Shown: positions 21,926 through 36,836 of the stretch, one piece after another
How positions within the stretch are numbered: the stretch's first letter is position 1
Layout: each line of letters opens with the position of its first letter
The notes under the pieces: model-generated
Databases searched by the model: none
What the model saw: only the letters and a program-made list of their open reading frames with translations
Told to the model about the DNA's origin: nothing
Program-made: the position numbers and the translations under genes
DNA from: Psoroptes ovis
Taxonomy: Eukaryota > Arthropoda > Arachnida > Sarcoptiformes > Psoroptidae
Direction of reading: 5' to 3'
Length of the DNA stretch: 64,000 nt
Assembly (NCBI GenBank): GCA_002943765.1
Contig: PQWQ01000017.1
Location: forward strand, 372,001-436,000

Positions 21926-24064
21926 TGTGGACACAAAATTGCTTTCCAGACGGTTTTGAAAAACAAAAATTTCAAATCAAATTCGAATCGAAAGCGGTAA
22001 TAATGTAAATCAAAGACGAAAATTTTCAATTTAAATTCAAATCAATTCAAATGTGTCAATGATTTGACGGCATGTGTCAATATGGTGCATCAAATACATC
22101 AGCGACTACAGAGCATCCATTCAAAACAAAAAAAAAATTGAGCGGCAAAAACAAAAACAAAAAGGCAAAAGTAACGCCACCTGATGGTGAGTTCGAGAAA
22201 CAATTCGAATTTTTTTCGAAAAAAAATTGGTCCAATCATAAACGACGACTTTTAGTAAAAAAAATTTTCATTCGAAATTACATAATCCAAACAAAATCAA
22301 AATCCTTGTTTACTTGATCCAGAAAATGCTTAAAAATAAGTGTAATTTTATCAAATCCAAAGAAATAATTGACCGACAAACACCTGAAAAACAAGTGAAT
22401 GCTACACACGTATCAATATGCAATGTTGTTTCAGTTTCATTGATAAATAAATGTGTGACTACGTATGAAATGCGTCGTTGTTGTTCAGTTTATATCATAT
22501 GTTAATCGTGTTTAATCAAGATTTTTTTATATTTATGTTCAGCTAAATTAATTATTCTATGATTTAAAACGCTATAAATCCATAATTTCTCTCTTTTTTT
22601 TTTTGAATAATTTCTCTTTGACTTCACGATCAAGATCATCGTCATCATCATCACCATCATCATCGATTTGTATGTGTTAGCTGTTTTTGCTGTGTACATA
22701 TACAGGCACACATAATCAATGGGGTTAGCATTGAATGGTTAAATGGTTTCTAAAAAAAAAAGAACGAAAAAAATGTGAATAAATTAACAAAACAAGCGCA
22801 TATATTCACTTTTGAAGCAGAAGCAGCATTTCAAAGTTGTTAAAAAAAAACTTGCTTATTTTTGATTATCAACAACTAAAAATACAGGCATTCTCACATA
22901 CATTTTGTTGTTGTTGTTTACATTTGATATATATCAACACATATACACATTTTTATTCAATTATCAACAATATTTGATGTGTTCATATGAATTTATATAT
23001 GTGTGGTGTGTTGGTGTTGTTGTTGTTGATGTATTTCTGTGTATTTTTCCCCTTTCAGCAATCGTAAATCATTAATTGATTATCAAAATTTTAGATGATA
23101 TTTTCCGCATTAAAATCGACCCCCAATCGAACATAATCGTCGAGAAAAAATTTAATTTAAAAAACATTGGAAAATAATCATCAAATCATAACGATCATAT
23201 ACTCATCATTGATATGTATTGATATTTTATTTATATTGATAAATTATCAACTCAATAAACAAACACAATCATCATCAATTTAATGCATACAACAAGTATT
23301 GATTGATTCTTTTTTTTTGTTAATTGAAAATCTTGGCATAAAGTAAGCAACCTAAGCAAATAGTGCTGTGCAAAACATACTTGAATTCAATCAAAATATA
23401 AAAACGATAATAATAATGATAATTGAATCCAAATGAAATGAGCAAATAATCAAAAAATTACTTTTTCCATTTTTTAATTAATTTTTTTTTCAATCATTCA
23501 AAATTGTTTTCATTTCTATGAATGACACGCGTTCATTTTTTTCAATTTGAACATAAATTCAACTCATTCATTCAATTTTGATGAAGAATTTTGTTTTTGT
23601 GATTTATGCTTTTAATTAACTCGAATTGTAATTTGTAATATTTGTCATAGACAAATTCATTGGCAATTCTCATCAGCAAATGTGAATATATGTGAAAAAC
23701 ATCATCAAAAAAAAAAAAAAAACAAAAAAAAAACAAAAGAATTTGAATTTGTATGAGAAAACATTGCCAACTAATTATTATGATTTTGAATTTGAATTGT
23801 TCAATTTTTTTATTTCAATGATGAACATATGAGAATAAGAAATTTTTATTATCATTATCAACCATAAAACATTCCTTGCTTTTTATTCTTGTTTGTAAAT
23901 TGTTTTATTTGTTTTGATTTATTCATACATGTTTTAATCGTTTCAATTAAACTTGAACAAGTTTTTTTAATTGTTGAATAAGAAGAAAAAATAGAGAAAC
24001 ATTTGTAGTAATTCACATTCACATAACCATTAATTTATTATAAATAAGAAAAACAAAACAAAAA
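21926..24064. other. Divergent intergenic region, RBBP4 (-) / atlastin (+)
   Basis: It must hold both promoters and the atlastin 5' UTR. An 81-codon Lys-rich open frame at 22072-22317 has an ATG but no recognisable domain, and I do not treat it as a gene. The rest is A/T-rich with TTG and CA runs; no clear TATA box. Confidence 0.45.
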
Positions 24065-26496
24065 ATGGGTGATAATAAAGAAAATAATAATGAAATGAAT
24101 TCACCATTAATCAATGATAATGGATCATCATCATCATCGAATGGTGATTATGAATTAATATCAAATCCAAATGATTCAAATGGTGAATCAGCATATGGAT
24201 CATCAACAACAATGCAACATGATGATGGACATCCAATACAAATTGTTAAAGTAACTGATGGACGTAAATTTGAATTAGATGTTGATGCATTAGAATCGAT
24301 ATTATTACGTGAATCTATTCGTGATACACCAGTGGTTGTTGTATCGATTGCTGGTGATTTTCGTAAAGGTAAATTACCTTGAATTAATTTTTAATATTTA
24401 TACAAAAACAAATCAATCCGCAATTATATTTCAGTCTAAGTTAGAGTAAAAGGTACACATATTACATGTAAATCAATCAAAACCTTGAGTAAACAAACAA
24501 ACAAACAGTTTCACTCATTTCTGGGTAAACAATTAATTTCATTGTTTTTTCATTATTGTCAAGATAAGCAACTCAAGGAATTTTTCTTTATTTTGATTTG
24601 ATTGATTTAAATTCAATTTTAATTATGCCTTAATTGAGCATTTATTTGTTTATTGATGGTCTCATAAATCTCGAAAAACAAATTAAATATTTACATTCTT
24701 AATTGTTTAAATGTTTATACAATTTTTTAATGTATTTTTTCTTTGATTTCAGGAAAATCATTCATGTTAAATCATTTTCTTGGTTATTTACAAGCAAATA
24801 GTAAAAATTCTAGTAATAATAAATCATCATCATCAGGAGAATGGTTATCGAATCCATCGGCACCATTAAAAGGTTTTCCATGGCGTGGTGGTTGTCAACG
24901 TGATACTACCGGTATATTGATGTGGTCTGAACCATTTTTAATTCGTAATGATAATGGTAAAGAATTAGCCGTTATATTGATGGATACACAAGGTGCCTTC
25001 GATAGTGAATATACTGTAAAAGATTCTGCAACTGTATTTGCATTATCAACAATGACATCATCGATACAAGTGTTTAATATTATGCATAATTTACAAGAAG
25101 ATAATTTACAAGTATTGGAAATATTTCTAGAATATGGTCGTTTAGCATTAGAATCGGTACATGAAAAACCATTTCAAAAATTAGTATTTCTTATACGTGA
25201 TTGGTCATATCCATATGAACATGAATATGGTTTTGATGGTGGTCATCGGCTGTTGGAAAAAAAATTAGAACTAAAAGAAACTATGCCTGAACAATTACAA
25301 CGTGTACGTCGTAAAATTCGTGAATGTTTCAAAGAGATTAGTTGTTTTCTAATGCCACATCCTGGTGCACGTGTTGCAACGGCACAAAATTTCGATGGTC
25401 GTCTTGGTGATTATGATCCAGATTTTGCTCAAAATCTTCGAAATTTTGTACCAAATCTTTTATCACCAAATAAAATTATACCAAAAGAAATTGGTGGCCG
25501 TCCAATAACTGGTCGACAATTATTGGAATATTTTAAAGTTTATATTAATGTATTTGCTGGTGATACAATGCCAGAACCTAAAACAATGTTAGAAGCAACA
25601 GCTGAAGCAAATAATTTGAATGCTGTTGCATTAGTTAAAGATATGTATACAAATGAAATGGAATCAATTTGTGGTGGTAATCAACCGTATATAAATCCAA
25701 CAACATTGGAACAAAAACATTTAGATTTATTATCAAAATGTTTAGATGAATTTGATGCAATTCCAAAGATGGGTGGTGCCGAATATTCTGTATCATATCG
25801 TGAACGTCTTGAAGAAGAATTAGTGCAAGCATTTGAACATTTTGCCATACAAAATAAGAGTAAAAATGTTTTTGGGTAATTATCACATTATAAATCATTA
25901 TTTTTGACCTATTAACATTGTCAATCTATTTATTTTTTTCCCATTTTCGAATAGCATATTTGGAACACCATTATTATTATTGACTGCATGTTTTATTTGT
26001 TTCATAACTGCACGTATTATTGAAGTGTTTGGTATTGAAAAAATTGCCAACATATTCGTATCGATCGGGACAATGGATTTAGCAATATTTATTGCATATG
26101 TATTTGGTCGTTATTCAGGCAATTATCCTAGTTTTGTATCGACAATTGATTATTTATCTGAAGAACTTTGGCTATTTGTATGTATACAAATGAGTAATTT
26201 ATGATCTAATTTTTGGACTAATTTCCTTTTTTATTTTGATTTAATTCTAATCCAAACGATAGCTGGTGGATAAATTACAATCCTATATACAATCACATAC
26301 AGCATCAACAATACAACATGCAACCGGATTAAATATGACTTCAGCCGCAACAAATATGACTAGAAATTTTCCAACAAATCAAAATATATCATCAACAGCA
26401 AATATTACCTCATCATCATCATCACCATCAACAATGACGACAGGAATAAGATTTGGTGGCGGTGGTGGATCAACGGATTTATATAAAAGAAAATGA
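24065..26496 (+). CDS. atl: Atlastin, ER membrane-fusion GTPase
   Basis: Exons 24065-24368, 24753-25875, 25955-26177 and 26263-26496 give 627 aa. The P-loop GDFRKGKS (residues 97-104) is split by intron 1. Other dynamin-superfamily motifs are present: the switch region GCQRDTTGI, the G3 motif MDTQGAFDSEYT and the atlastin-type guanine motif IRDW. A three-helix bundle follows (AVALVKDMY, LDLLSKCLDEFD), then two hydrophobic segments in exon 3 (TPLLLLTACFICFITA and FVSIGTMDLAIFIAYVF) forming the membrane hairpin. The tail resumes with ELWLFLVDKLQSYIQSH. Atlastin drives homotypic fusion of ER tubules. At 627 aa it is longer than the usual 540-560 because of a Ser/Asn-rich N-terminus and a Thr/Ser/Gly-rich C-terminus (FGGGGGSTDLYKRK). 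The last exon has no strong homology, so its splice is the least certain. Confidence 0.94.
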
Positions 26497-27079
26497 GAAA
26501 ATTTTTCAATCAAATAATTTGTTGATGATTAATTTATTTATAATTATTAATATTATTATCGTTATTATTATCTTCATTATTATACGATTTATATCACTTG
26601 AAGCAAATGTAATGATGACCAACGCTGAAAATCGGAAAAAATTGAGCTGAAAAGGCCGAATCACCTGAATCAAATCAAATCGAAAATCGAATCAATTATC
26701 TTAAATAGAAGCGATCGAATGTTTTTTTTAATTAATTAATTAATTAATTATTATCATCACCAACACTTATGATGTCTTCGATAATATTCAAAAGATACTC
26801 TCTCCATTTGTTTTTCTTCCCTTGTTTTTTTTAATTAATTAATATTTTCAATTCATATCTTTTATTATTATTATTATTATGATAATTATTACAGATTATA
26901 TTCCATTCTAATACGCATGAATACATAAAAGAACAGAAAGATATAAAATTTTGTTGAAATTTTCATTCGAATGAATGAAAAAAAAAATATAAATATTTTA
27001 AAATAAACTAATAATGATGATAATGACAATTATAGAAGATTGGAGATCGAATATTGGCCAAGGAATTCCAATTCACAGT
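26497..27079. other. Convergent 3' spacer, atlastin / APC1
   Basis: Both genes end here. The (AATT)n microsatellite at 26730-26750 and T-rich tracts are the only structures seen. Confidence 0.5.
26730..26750. repeat. (AATT)5 microsatellite
   Basis: A perfect AATT run in the atlastin 3' region. Confidence 0.85.
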
Positions 27080-30000
27080 TCATAATCTGGATTTAATTAA
27101 AAAATCACATAAAAACATTAATGTTTGATTGTTGATAATCATTCGATGATGATGATCACGGAAATTTTGGCTCAATTTTTTCAATAATTTCAATCGATTA
27201 TTTACAATTATTGAATCATTCAATGGTTTAATATTGTAATACACGATTGTCGGTATCAATAATGATGATTGATTTCGATGATTGAGATCATGATCAGCAT
27301 CATTGAATAATAATTCAGATAAATCCATTTTACCGAGTAAATATTGGGACAATTTCAGACAATCACCACCACCACCATCATTATCATCGGTGTAAGCGTT
27401 CAAATTGTTGGCAAATAATTGTTCAATTTGATATCGAATAATTTCAATCATACGATAAATCGATATCATTGATTTTATCTTTGATGATGATGATTCAGTG
27501 TTTGAAAATTTCTGACCATGGAAAAAATTCACGGATAAACGTATTTGCCATACGATAAGGGTTTCGTTGGTAATTTTTCTTATCGAAATTACCGGTGATT
27601 TAATCAAAGGTTTTTGCTGTTGCTGATTCTGTTGATGTTGCCGGTAAACATTGATGATATTCATACATAATTTAATAAATTTTATCGACGGTATGAACAG
27701 ATCTAAATGTTCATCTTCAATACAATCATACAGTAGTTTTTGTATTTTAATTTTCATATTTATTTCAATATTATTATGATCAATATCATTGTTTGATATT
27801 CCTAAATTATCGTCATTATCATTGGTTAATAATGATTCGAATTCTTCAGCAGCTACGGATTGCAACTGTGATGTTTGAAATATTTTTGAAAATGTTTTCA
27901 ATCTTAAATCGTTGGTGAAATCGAATAAGGTAAAACTTTGCTGTATGAAAACAAATGAAAAACGATCAATTTGAATCTAATGAATGATTACTGAAGACAT
28001 ACCTTTGATTGATTAAAATGTCCTGGTTGTTGTTGTCCATTTCCAATCAAAAATAAATCTTTATTATAACTAAAACATTTTATACGACGTTTTATGTACA
28101 GATGGCCACCATTCATTGTTAAACAATTGAGCAATTTATTAAAATTTTTACCATTTTCAAATTCAATTTTCCAATAATTCGCATCGATCAATTCAACTTT
28201 ATCCAGTTGATTCAAATCAGGCAACAAACAAGGTGCAATTTTTTCGATGGTATTTGTTTTCGGTTGTTGTCCGTCATTATCATCTTCAGGTTTAAATGTA
28301 AAACGTATTTTAGCATACAGTGCTATACCGGTATCGATACAAGTAGGCACTAATAATCTTGGTTGAGCTGCAAGCGAATATAAATGACGAAATGCTTGCA
28401 GATGATAACGATTATCATTGGTATGTATTGGATATTTTGGGAAAAATGCACATATCAAAGCGGCTATTGATTCAGGTGATGAATTCAGTGTCATACGGCA
28501 ACCGCCTAAAAATAATAATCCAATAGCCATATGAATGGCCATAAATGAACCATATAGCACATGTGTTTGATTAATACGACTACGCAGGTAACGGCAGATA
28601 CGTAATATTTCAACATTTCCCGTTCCGGCCATTATTATTGAACATGATATAATCAATACATTGATACATGATTCAATGGTTGAACGACCAGCTTGTTCGA
28701 TTTGTGCATTCGTACCTTTTTGACTAATTGTAACCATTTTCAGTGTATATTTATAAACAACATCGAATGCTTGTTCATTTGCCGTTCCAGCATAACGTAA
28801 TGATAATGAAAAACAAGCACCAGCAATTATATTACAGTAGGATTGTGTCATTGTTTCATAATCAATATTATCCTTAAATAATTCATTATTATTATTATCA
28901 TTGTTTCGATTATTTTCATTATTTTCACTAATAGCAACTTGATGTTTATCATTACGTCCAAATGCATTATCATAAATGATTTTCGGTATATGTGATTCAA
29001 TCCATTCGATTGTTGGTTTGATTGATGACCACATAATTAAATTTTTAGCCAATACACGTAGCAGTAGAAAATCTGGCCGAACCATTTCTAATAGATTTTG
29101 TTCGGTTGGCACTTCTAACCATTGAACAATCGTTGCGTTGTGTGTATTGAAAAACATCATACCTAATGCTAATGTTGCACCAGGGCTAGTGACATCGGCA
29201 TTAATACGATCACCTTCACGTATATGATAACTTGCTGTTTTGATTTTTTCTTTTTGTAGCGTTGATTTGCGTTTATGAACGCCAAGCATATAATGATTCA
29301 GTTGATTTGGAATGGAAATATCTTCCGATGTTGTTACGTTCATCAATTGATTACCACGTCCTAGCGTGACCAGACCAAAAGCTAAACCGGCCGATAATGC
29401 ATATGATTCACGATCAATGTAATGTTCCATTTCTGGTCCTGGTGGACGGCCAATTTCTGTGAGCATAACTTCAGCAATATAACGATTACCAGTCGATTGA
29501 AATAGCAGTCCAGTACCTAGCACAGCAGCAACACGTACAATCGGGGATACATCCAGTTCAGTGCTGGTTGATGGTAATAAACCTTCTAAATGAATACCGA
29601 GTAATGCAAACACTGTTGAATCCATTGTACCACGACGTGATGCTGAAAGACCTAATAATATGGCAACTTTAGTCAAATCATTACCTTTGGATAGATAATC
29701 ATGTAAATGCATTATTGAAAGATTATCCAATAAACCGTTAAGACCAAGTGCAAGCAAAAACCCGGCATGTTCATAATGATCATCAGCTGATTGATTATTT
29801 GATGGTTTATTGTACAAAATCCAAGATGAATCAACCATACGATTCGGTGATGATGATATACGAAGACCAGCTGAAACACCATTATGAAATAATGGCCATA
29901 CATTCATATTTGGTGGTACATCAATATGACTTAAATGTATCAAATGTTTTGGTGGTATTTTACCATACAAAACCAGCGATGGTATTGGAAAACGTTCAAT

Positions 30001-33000
30001 AACGGTTGGATTATATGATCGCAAAGTGACCATACCACGTCCTAATGGTAATGCCATCGTACGAAATGATAATGCCAACAAATGTTTTTCTTGTTCTTCA
30101 ATAAATTCCGAATCAGGTAATCCAGGTTCTTGTTTCAAATCAATAATGATTGGTTTTGATGATAATAACATTTTATATGCTTCATTCAATCGTTGATCAT
30201 TTGGAAATAATAATCGTAGTACGGACATGTCAAAATAACTTAATTCATCACCAGCATCATTATGATCATCGTTGTTATCATTACAATTATTATCATCATT
30301 AATCAATGTTTGATTCGAATTCTGCATCATCATTGACATTTTCATTTTTTTATATTTAGTATAACAATATTGTTTATGATGACTATTATTAATTATTTCA
30401 TTATCATCATGTTGTTCACTCGGTAATTGTTGTTCTAATAATAATGATAAATCATTACGATCAATTAATGAATAAATGGATTGACACCAATCATTTTTCG
30501 GTTTTTCACGATAATAATAAACAACATTCCATAACGGTAATGCTAAACCATAAGCAAGTTGTTTTAAATAATCACGTGTTATGTTCAGCGTTGACATAAG
30601 CAGTAAACATTTTTCCATACGAACATCATCAATGTCATCAGTGTTCGATCTATTATTATTATCATCATCGTTATTCATATCATTATCATAAATATCGATT
30701 AATTGTCGAAATTTTTTCATATTAATATACAGATTAAAATTATTATCATTTCGACAAATAAATTGATTTGGTAATGATTGATTATCACCAATAGATTTAA
30801 GAACATAATTTGGATGTATCAATTGTTTTGTATGCAAATTTCTATATAAAATTATCATATTAAATATATTCGGTGTTATTATCACATTGCCATTGTTCAT
30901 TGATCCAATATATGGAAATAATTTCATCATGTTTGACTTATTGGCATCATCAGCATCATTCAATAATAACAGTTGATTAAGTGTGCTCAAAATTGATGGT
31001 GGATCATATTCGAAAAATGGTGGGAAAATTAATCGATCTTTATGCATTGAAAATTTATCGGCAGTATTACATTGTATTCGGCGACATATTTGTTCATAAT
31101 CACAAAGATAATAATTTTGATATTGTTTAAGATTTAAATTTACCGATAATATGTACAATAAATCAATTAATTGTTTACATAATTTCCAATTCATTTCGAT
31201 TAGCTTTAAATCTTCATAAAGTAAATGTAATGAGCATAATATTGATGGTGTATATGGATATAGAATGTTTGGATATTGAAAATGTTCATTGTTTATAATC
31301 ATTAAATTCTTTGGTGATTTATCCAGTTGCTGCTGATGATGTCGATGTTTCTGTGATTTGGTATTCGAATGGCAGCTGAAAGCATCACCAATCACCGCTT
31401 GACCTTCATTGATGAATTCATTTAGATTTAAATTATCATTTTCACTTAATGATAATAATTCATAAAAATCATTATCATTATTATAATCATAATCACTATC
31501 GATACGTATTTTTTTATTATTTTTACATTCATTCGCATTATTTATTGGATTAGATTGGCCCTTATTTTGATTATCATCATTATCATTATCATCACCAAGA
31601 TCAAAACTTATGTTCTGTGAATCACAGGGTTTATTATCTTGTTGATATTTAGACAATCGATTATGTACATTTGATCGTTTTTCTTGATTATTATTATCTT
31701 GGTTATTTTCAAGATTATTGTAATAATAATTCAAATAAAATTGTTTCATTGAATCATTATCAAAACCGATCAATGTTAGTAGTAATATTTTAAATTTAAT
31801 ATATTCAGATAAATGTTGATTCGATTGTTGTTCAACATTAGCATTATTATTATTATTAGGTTTTAAATTATTAATCAAATACCATTTAATTATAAGCTGT
31901 ATTATTATATCATTTGGTAATATTTCTTTCAATATTGATAGACACTTGTTTACCAGATATGTTTCAATTATTTGTGGAAATTTCAAACGATATAATTTAA
32001 ATGTTGTCATCATTGGTTTATTATCAATCATTTCTTTGGTTTCAGCTACGATCGTTATACAATTATCGATAACATCACTAATTTCAATAATTTTACCAAA
32101 ATTCATCGATAGCTGTTTTGTGGTTGCTGTTTTTTCTTGATAATCAAATGGTGATGAATGTGTGAAATGATTCGATATTTTAATTGTTGATGATGGTAAT
32201 GGTTGACCAACGGGTAAACCATTGTTATTGTTGTTTGGTAATGGTGAAAAATCTAATAAATCATTTAATTCTGGCGTATGATTAATAATCAATGGACTAG
32301 TCGGTGTAATCATTTTTGGTGTTTGAAATTTCAACGAACTACGAAGCAGTTTCGAAACATTATTTTGACCATTGTTTATTTTCGCTGGTGTTGATTGATC
32401 ATAAACCGATGTGGATGGAGTATTTGATTGAAGCATACAATATGACATAATCGATGATGATGTTGGATGTGGTTGTAGTTGCTGCTGTAATTGAATGATT
32501 GCAACCTTATAAATGCCACTATACAAATTCAATGTATTTGTTTCATCAATAATTATCATCATATTCAATGATCTCAATGTTTGTGCATCTTTTATGGCGT
32601 TAAATGTTTTGATAGTGGTGAATATGAAATTATCAATGGTTTCTTCATTTTCAGCGCCATCATTTTTGCCATCATTATCGATTATCATTGTTCGATCATC
32701 GGTTACTTGATCAAATTTTATCAGCTTCAGCATTGATAAATCATTTTTAATCGGTACGATCAATGCTAAATAATTTTGACCGAGAAAATCATTGGTTACA
32801 TAGGTTTTTGTTGCCATCATGGTTGATGATGATTTGATATTATTGATATTATTATAATTATCAGACCAAATATATTCCATTACTAATTCAAATGTACATA
32901 AAGGATTAGCGGTATTGTTCAATATTGTTGCCGTTGAACTATTATGAATTGTTTGATCCATCAACGAAGCTGTAGTAGGTGTTCCAGATGTCTTCATACC

Positions 33001-34670
33001 AGCACTACCGCTAACAATATCATTATTCACAGTCATAGATGATAGTGATGACGATAATGACAATGGTGACATTGTATTTATTGATGATATGGTCGAATTA
33101 TTGATCATTGGCAATATTCTGTTCATGTTTGGTGTATCACCAGTCAAATTCAATGATAATGAATGATTGCTACGATTTGCATCCAAATACATTTCGATAT
33201 CTAAATCAGTCAAACGTTGATTCATAAGATTATAATTATTATTGCTCAATGGATTCGGTGATAATGGTGAATCCATACGGCTTGAAATTAAATTCGATAC
33301 ATTCGGTGATGGTGTTCGATGTATTTGATCATTTATCAAAATTTTATCTTTGTGATGGTGCAAAACTGTTGCAGTTGTTGCTGATGCTGAAGCGGATGAA
33401 TTTCTTAACGGTGAATGAAAGATGGTCGGTGATGATGTTACAAGTGGCATAGCTGTTGATGATGATGATCCAGAACCAGATGATGTTGCTTGTACCATTT
33501 GTTGCATGAAATTATTACTCAATGATCTACTTATCGATGATGATGGTCCCGATTGCTGCGGCTGGTATAATTTTTTTGAATTATCAGACATTTCCATAGT
33601 TCTTGATCTTTGTTTCGATGTATTCGGATGAATATTAATGAAAAATTGCTTATCACTTGATCTTATTGATCTAAGACGAAAAATATGATGACAATTATCA
33701 TTCATCGAATGAAAAATGGCTAAATTTTTCTCGATTATAATATCAATAAGCTTTAATTGATGATTTTGATTGCTATTTGTATGACATTTAGTTATCATCA
33801 ATACTGGTGACAAATCATTTAATGGATTTGTCAATATATAAATGACTGGTAAATAATAATCATTATAATTTATTTGACGTTCAAATAACAGACCAAAATC
33901 ATTGGCTGCAATCATTTTACGTATACGAAATGGTAAATTTTTTTGATAATAATTTCCATTATCCGATATTATATGGAGACAATAATTTTCATCCAACACA
34001 CATATTGTTTTCATTATTTTCTTATCAATTTTTAATCGTTTTTTCTTCATATTTATCAGATTATTATTATTAATGTTTGTTAAATTTTGATCATTTCGAT
34101 CATTGATAATGAAATTACACCAAATAGCATCAATAATATTACTATTGAATGTTAATGTTTTATCTAGAAATGATTCATTAAAATTATGATCATTTGTATT
34201 ATTATTTAATGAACGATGACTTAATATCAGCGTGTTTGAGCGTACATATATTTCTTCTTCACCTCTGGATGTTTGTCGAATATGCCAAAATTCATTTTTC
34301 TTTTATCAACAAGAGAGTAAATATTATGAAAAGACTCAAATAGAACAATGGATAGACTCACCAAATTATATTTATTATTACATTTATAAGGATCATTTTG
34401 TTGATTTCTACAATCATTATCATTATTATTGATATTAACACTATCAAAATTATCAATAAATGAACGAAATAAATCTTTACATTGATCCAATTCAATAGTG
34501 GTAAAATCATTGTTAAATGATGACAATTCATTATGGTTAATTGCTGATTGTGATTGATGATAATGTTTATGGCTTATCGATGGTGTCAGCGTATCATTAA
34601 GAATCGAATCGATGATTGTTCGACCAAACGGTTCATATGATGATATTTCATTGTCTAGCGAGATGACCAT
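27080..34670 (-). CDS. ANAPC1: Anaphase-promoting complex subunit 1 (APC1)
   Basis: Three exons, 34670-34362, 34299-28003 and 27940-27080, encode 2488 aa; introns are 62 bp each. The N-terminal part (EEIYVRSNTLILSH, IDAIWCNF) matches the APC1 beta-propeller. A long middle part is broken by Asn/Asp/Ser-rich inserts. The conserved block begins near residue 1494: LPDSEFIEEQEKHLLALSFR, TMALPLGRGMVTL, IDVPPNMNVWPLFHNGVSAG. It then runs through the proteasome/cyclosome repeats (GLNGLLDNLSIMHLHDYLSK, TSTELDVSPIVRVAAVLGTG, EIGRPPGPEMEHYIDRESYA) and the C-terminal region. APC1 is the scaffold of the APC/C ubiquitin ligase that triggers anaphase. Human APC1 is 1944 aa; the excess lies in low-complexity loops between conserved blocks. 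Exon 2 (6297 bp) is the largest here. Nup50 starts head-to-head 455 bp away. Confidence 0.96.
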
Positions 34671-35125
34671 TTTGTTTTGGCTTCGTTTTAATTAATTTTC
34701 AAAATTTAAAATTGTCAAAATCATTTCAAATCACCAAAAAAAAAACCGTTGAATACATGTGATGTCATATGCTTAAATCGAGATTTATTCGAAATTTATT
34801 CAAATTCGTCCTTTGCGAACGTCGCCAAATCGAACGTTGTTTTTTTTGCTGCATTTTTTTTTGCAAACATTCGAAAATTCGCAAACATGCGTTCAAGTGA
34901 CAACAGCATATTGGTGTGTCGTCGTGAAGAAACCATTGAAATATGCATGCATTGAATTTTCAAAGAGATTTCATTGAAAAAATTATTAAAATTTTTTTTC
35001 ACTTCGTATTTTTATGTAGGCCGGCATTTGAATTTGTTTTCGACTGTAGCTCATCGTCTAAAATTTTTGTTATTTTTCATTCGTCAATTCCCTATATTCA
35101 TATCTGATCATAAGCGAAACAAAAA
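34671..35125. promoter_or_regulatory. Bidirectional promoter region APC1 / NUP50
   Basis: A 455-bp gap between two outward-facing start codons must contain both promoters. It is less repetitive than other spacers and includes an inverted pair, TTTGCGAA (34812-34819) and TTCGCAAA (34878-34885), plus CGAACGTT-like sequence. No TATA box was recognised. Open frames on both strands here are mutual shadows. Confidence 0.6.
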
Positions 35126-36836
35126 ATGTCAAAACGTTCTGCCGAATATCAATTGACAAAAGATAATTATGATCAAGATGATAATCCTAATTATTCATCT
35201 CATCCAGACGCATTTTTTCAAATTCCTAACCTGAATCAAAGGAAACCATTTCCACAAGAACCTTTAAAAGAACGTAAAATTTTAAAAGCTAAACGTAAAA
35301 ATTTAGCACAAGATGATACTGATTCAACGAATGTATTCAGTGGTTTTAAAGGTAACTATTTTTGTTCTCAAATCAATCAAATTCATCATCATTTTTCCAA
35401 GGTTTTTCATCGTTCGGTTCAACAAATGCTTCGAATACCTTTTCATTTAAACTAAGTCCTGATACAACGAAACCAAAAGCTACTCAAGATAATGACAACA
35501 TTCCATCATCGGTAGAGAATGAAAACAAATCAGCAAACAAGACAGATAATAAAGATTCAGAAAATCCCACATTTTTAGCTAATTTAAATAAATTGAATAA
35601 AAATTTTTGTGAACATATTAGCCAATATACATCAAATACATCGTGAGTATTTTCAATGTTTTTTCACTACTCAATAATTGACAAATTTTTTGTTTCTATT
35701 TTCAGATCTATTTATGATTTAACATTAGTTTGTGAAGAATACATATCTAAATGTAAAAAATTACGTGAGTTATCCGCATCATCAAATGAACAAGGAAAAA
35801 ATGACATTGATGCTAATAAACAAACTAATGATAAAAACACTGAAATTAATGATGAGAAAAATTCAGATTCTCAGTCAACCATTAAATCATCGCCTTCATC
35901 ATCATTTGCATTTTCACAACAAGCTTCACTATCATCGACAAGTGTAAAGGATACAACTACAACCGTAGCATCGACTACATCGAAGAATTCGATTCAAAAT
36001 AGTGATTTATTTTCGTTTGGCGTCAAAAGCGATTCTGCTTCATCTACTTTTTCATCATCAAATACCGTGAAAAATGATGATGGCAATAAAAATTCCTCAT
36101 CATTATTCGGCGGTAGTAATAATTCAGGATTCTCATTCAAATTAGATCCCAAAATGACTTTCGGTTCATCCACATCATCATTGTTTGGTGCGAATCCTAT
36201 TACATCATTCCCTGCATTCGGTAGTAGCAGTACTAATGTTGAATCGAAAAAAGAAAACAAGGATGATAACAATAATGATGATGGTGAAGGTTGTGATGGT
36301 GATGAAGAACAGCCACCACCAAAAGTAAAATCGATTGAACATCAAGAAGACGATGCTGTTTATACAAAAAAGTAAATATTGTTGAAAATTTCATCCGAGT
36401 AATTGAATTTAATCCTTTATATTTTTTTTCTTTTAGATGTAAATTATATTATAAAAAAGAAGAAAATTTTGTTGAAAAAGGATTAGGTTATTTATATATT
36501 AAAAAGATTAAATCAAACAGCGATAAAGACGAAGAAAAACAAACAGAAAATGATGAACGTATGCAATTGTTGATACGTGCTGATACAAACATGGGAACCA
36601 TATTATTGAATATATCATTAAATGAAACAATACCAATAATAAAAGCAGATAAAGGCAAAGGTGTACTATTGACTTGTGTGCCAAATCCACCATTATTAGA
36701 GTTGAAGCAAAAAAATAATGATGATCAAAATGATGACAACAAAGAGAAACAGCAACAAACAGTTACATATTTAATTCGTGTAAAACAAACCGATTGTGAT
36801 GAATTATATGATAATTTAATGAAATATAAACGATAA
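35126..36836 (+). CDS. NUP50: Nucleoporin Nup50
   Basis: Exons 35126-35351, 35402-35642, 35706-36371 and 36437-36836 give 510 aa. The start MSKRSAEYQLTKDNYDQDD matches the Nup50 N-terminus (MAKRxAExELTDRNWD), which binds importin alpha, and is followed by a basic KAKRKN segment. FG motifs are scattered (SGFKGFSSFGS, FSFKLSP, FSFGVKS, SGFSFKLDPKMTFGSS, FPAFGSS). A helical block (DLTLVCEEYISKCKKLRE) sits between FG clusters. The C-terminal Ran-binding domain spans the last exon (YYKKEENFVEKGLGYLYIKK, LLIRADTNMGTILLNISL). Nup50 sits at the nuclear basket and helps importin-alpha/beta cargo release and recycling. The acidic linker DDDGEGCDGDEEQ precedes the RanBD. AATAAA follows at 37072. Confidence 0.95.

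Noticed and set aside
22072..22317. 81-codon Lys-rich frame between RBBP4 and atlastin
   Set aside because: It sits in the RBBP4 promoter, has no recognisable domain, and its basic composition follows from A-rich DNA.
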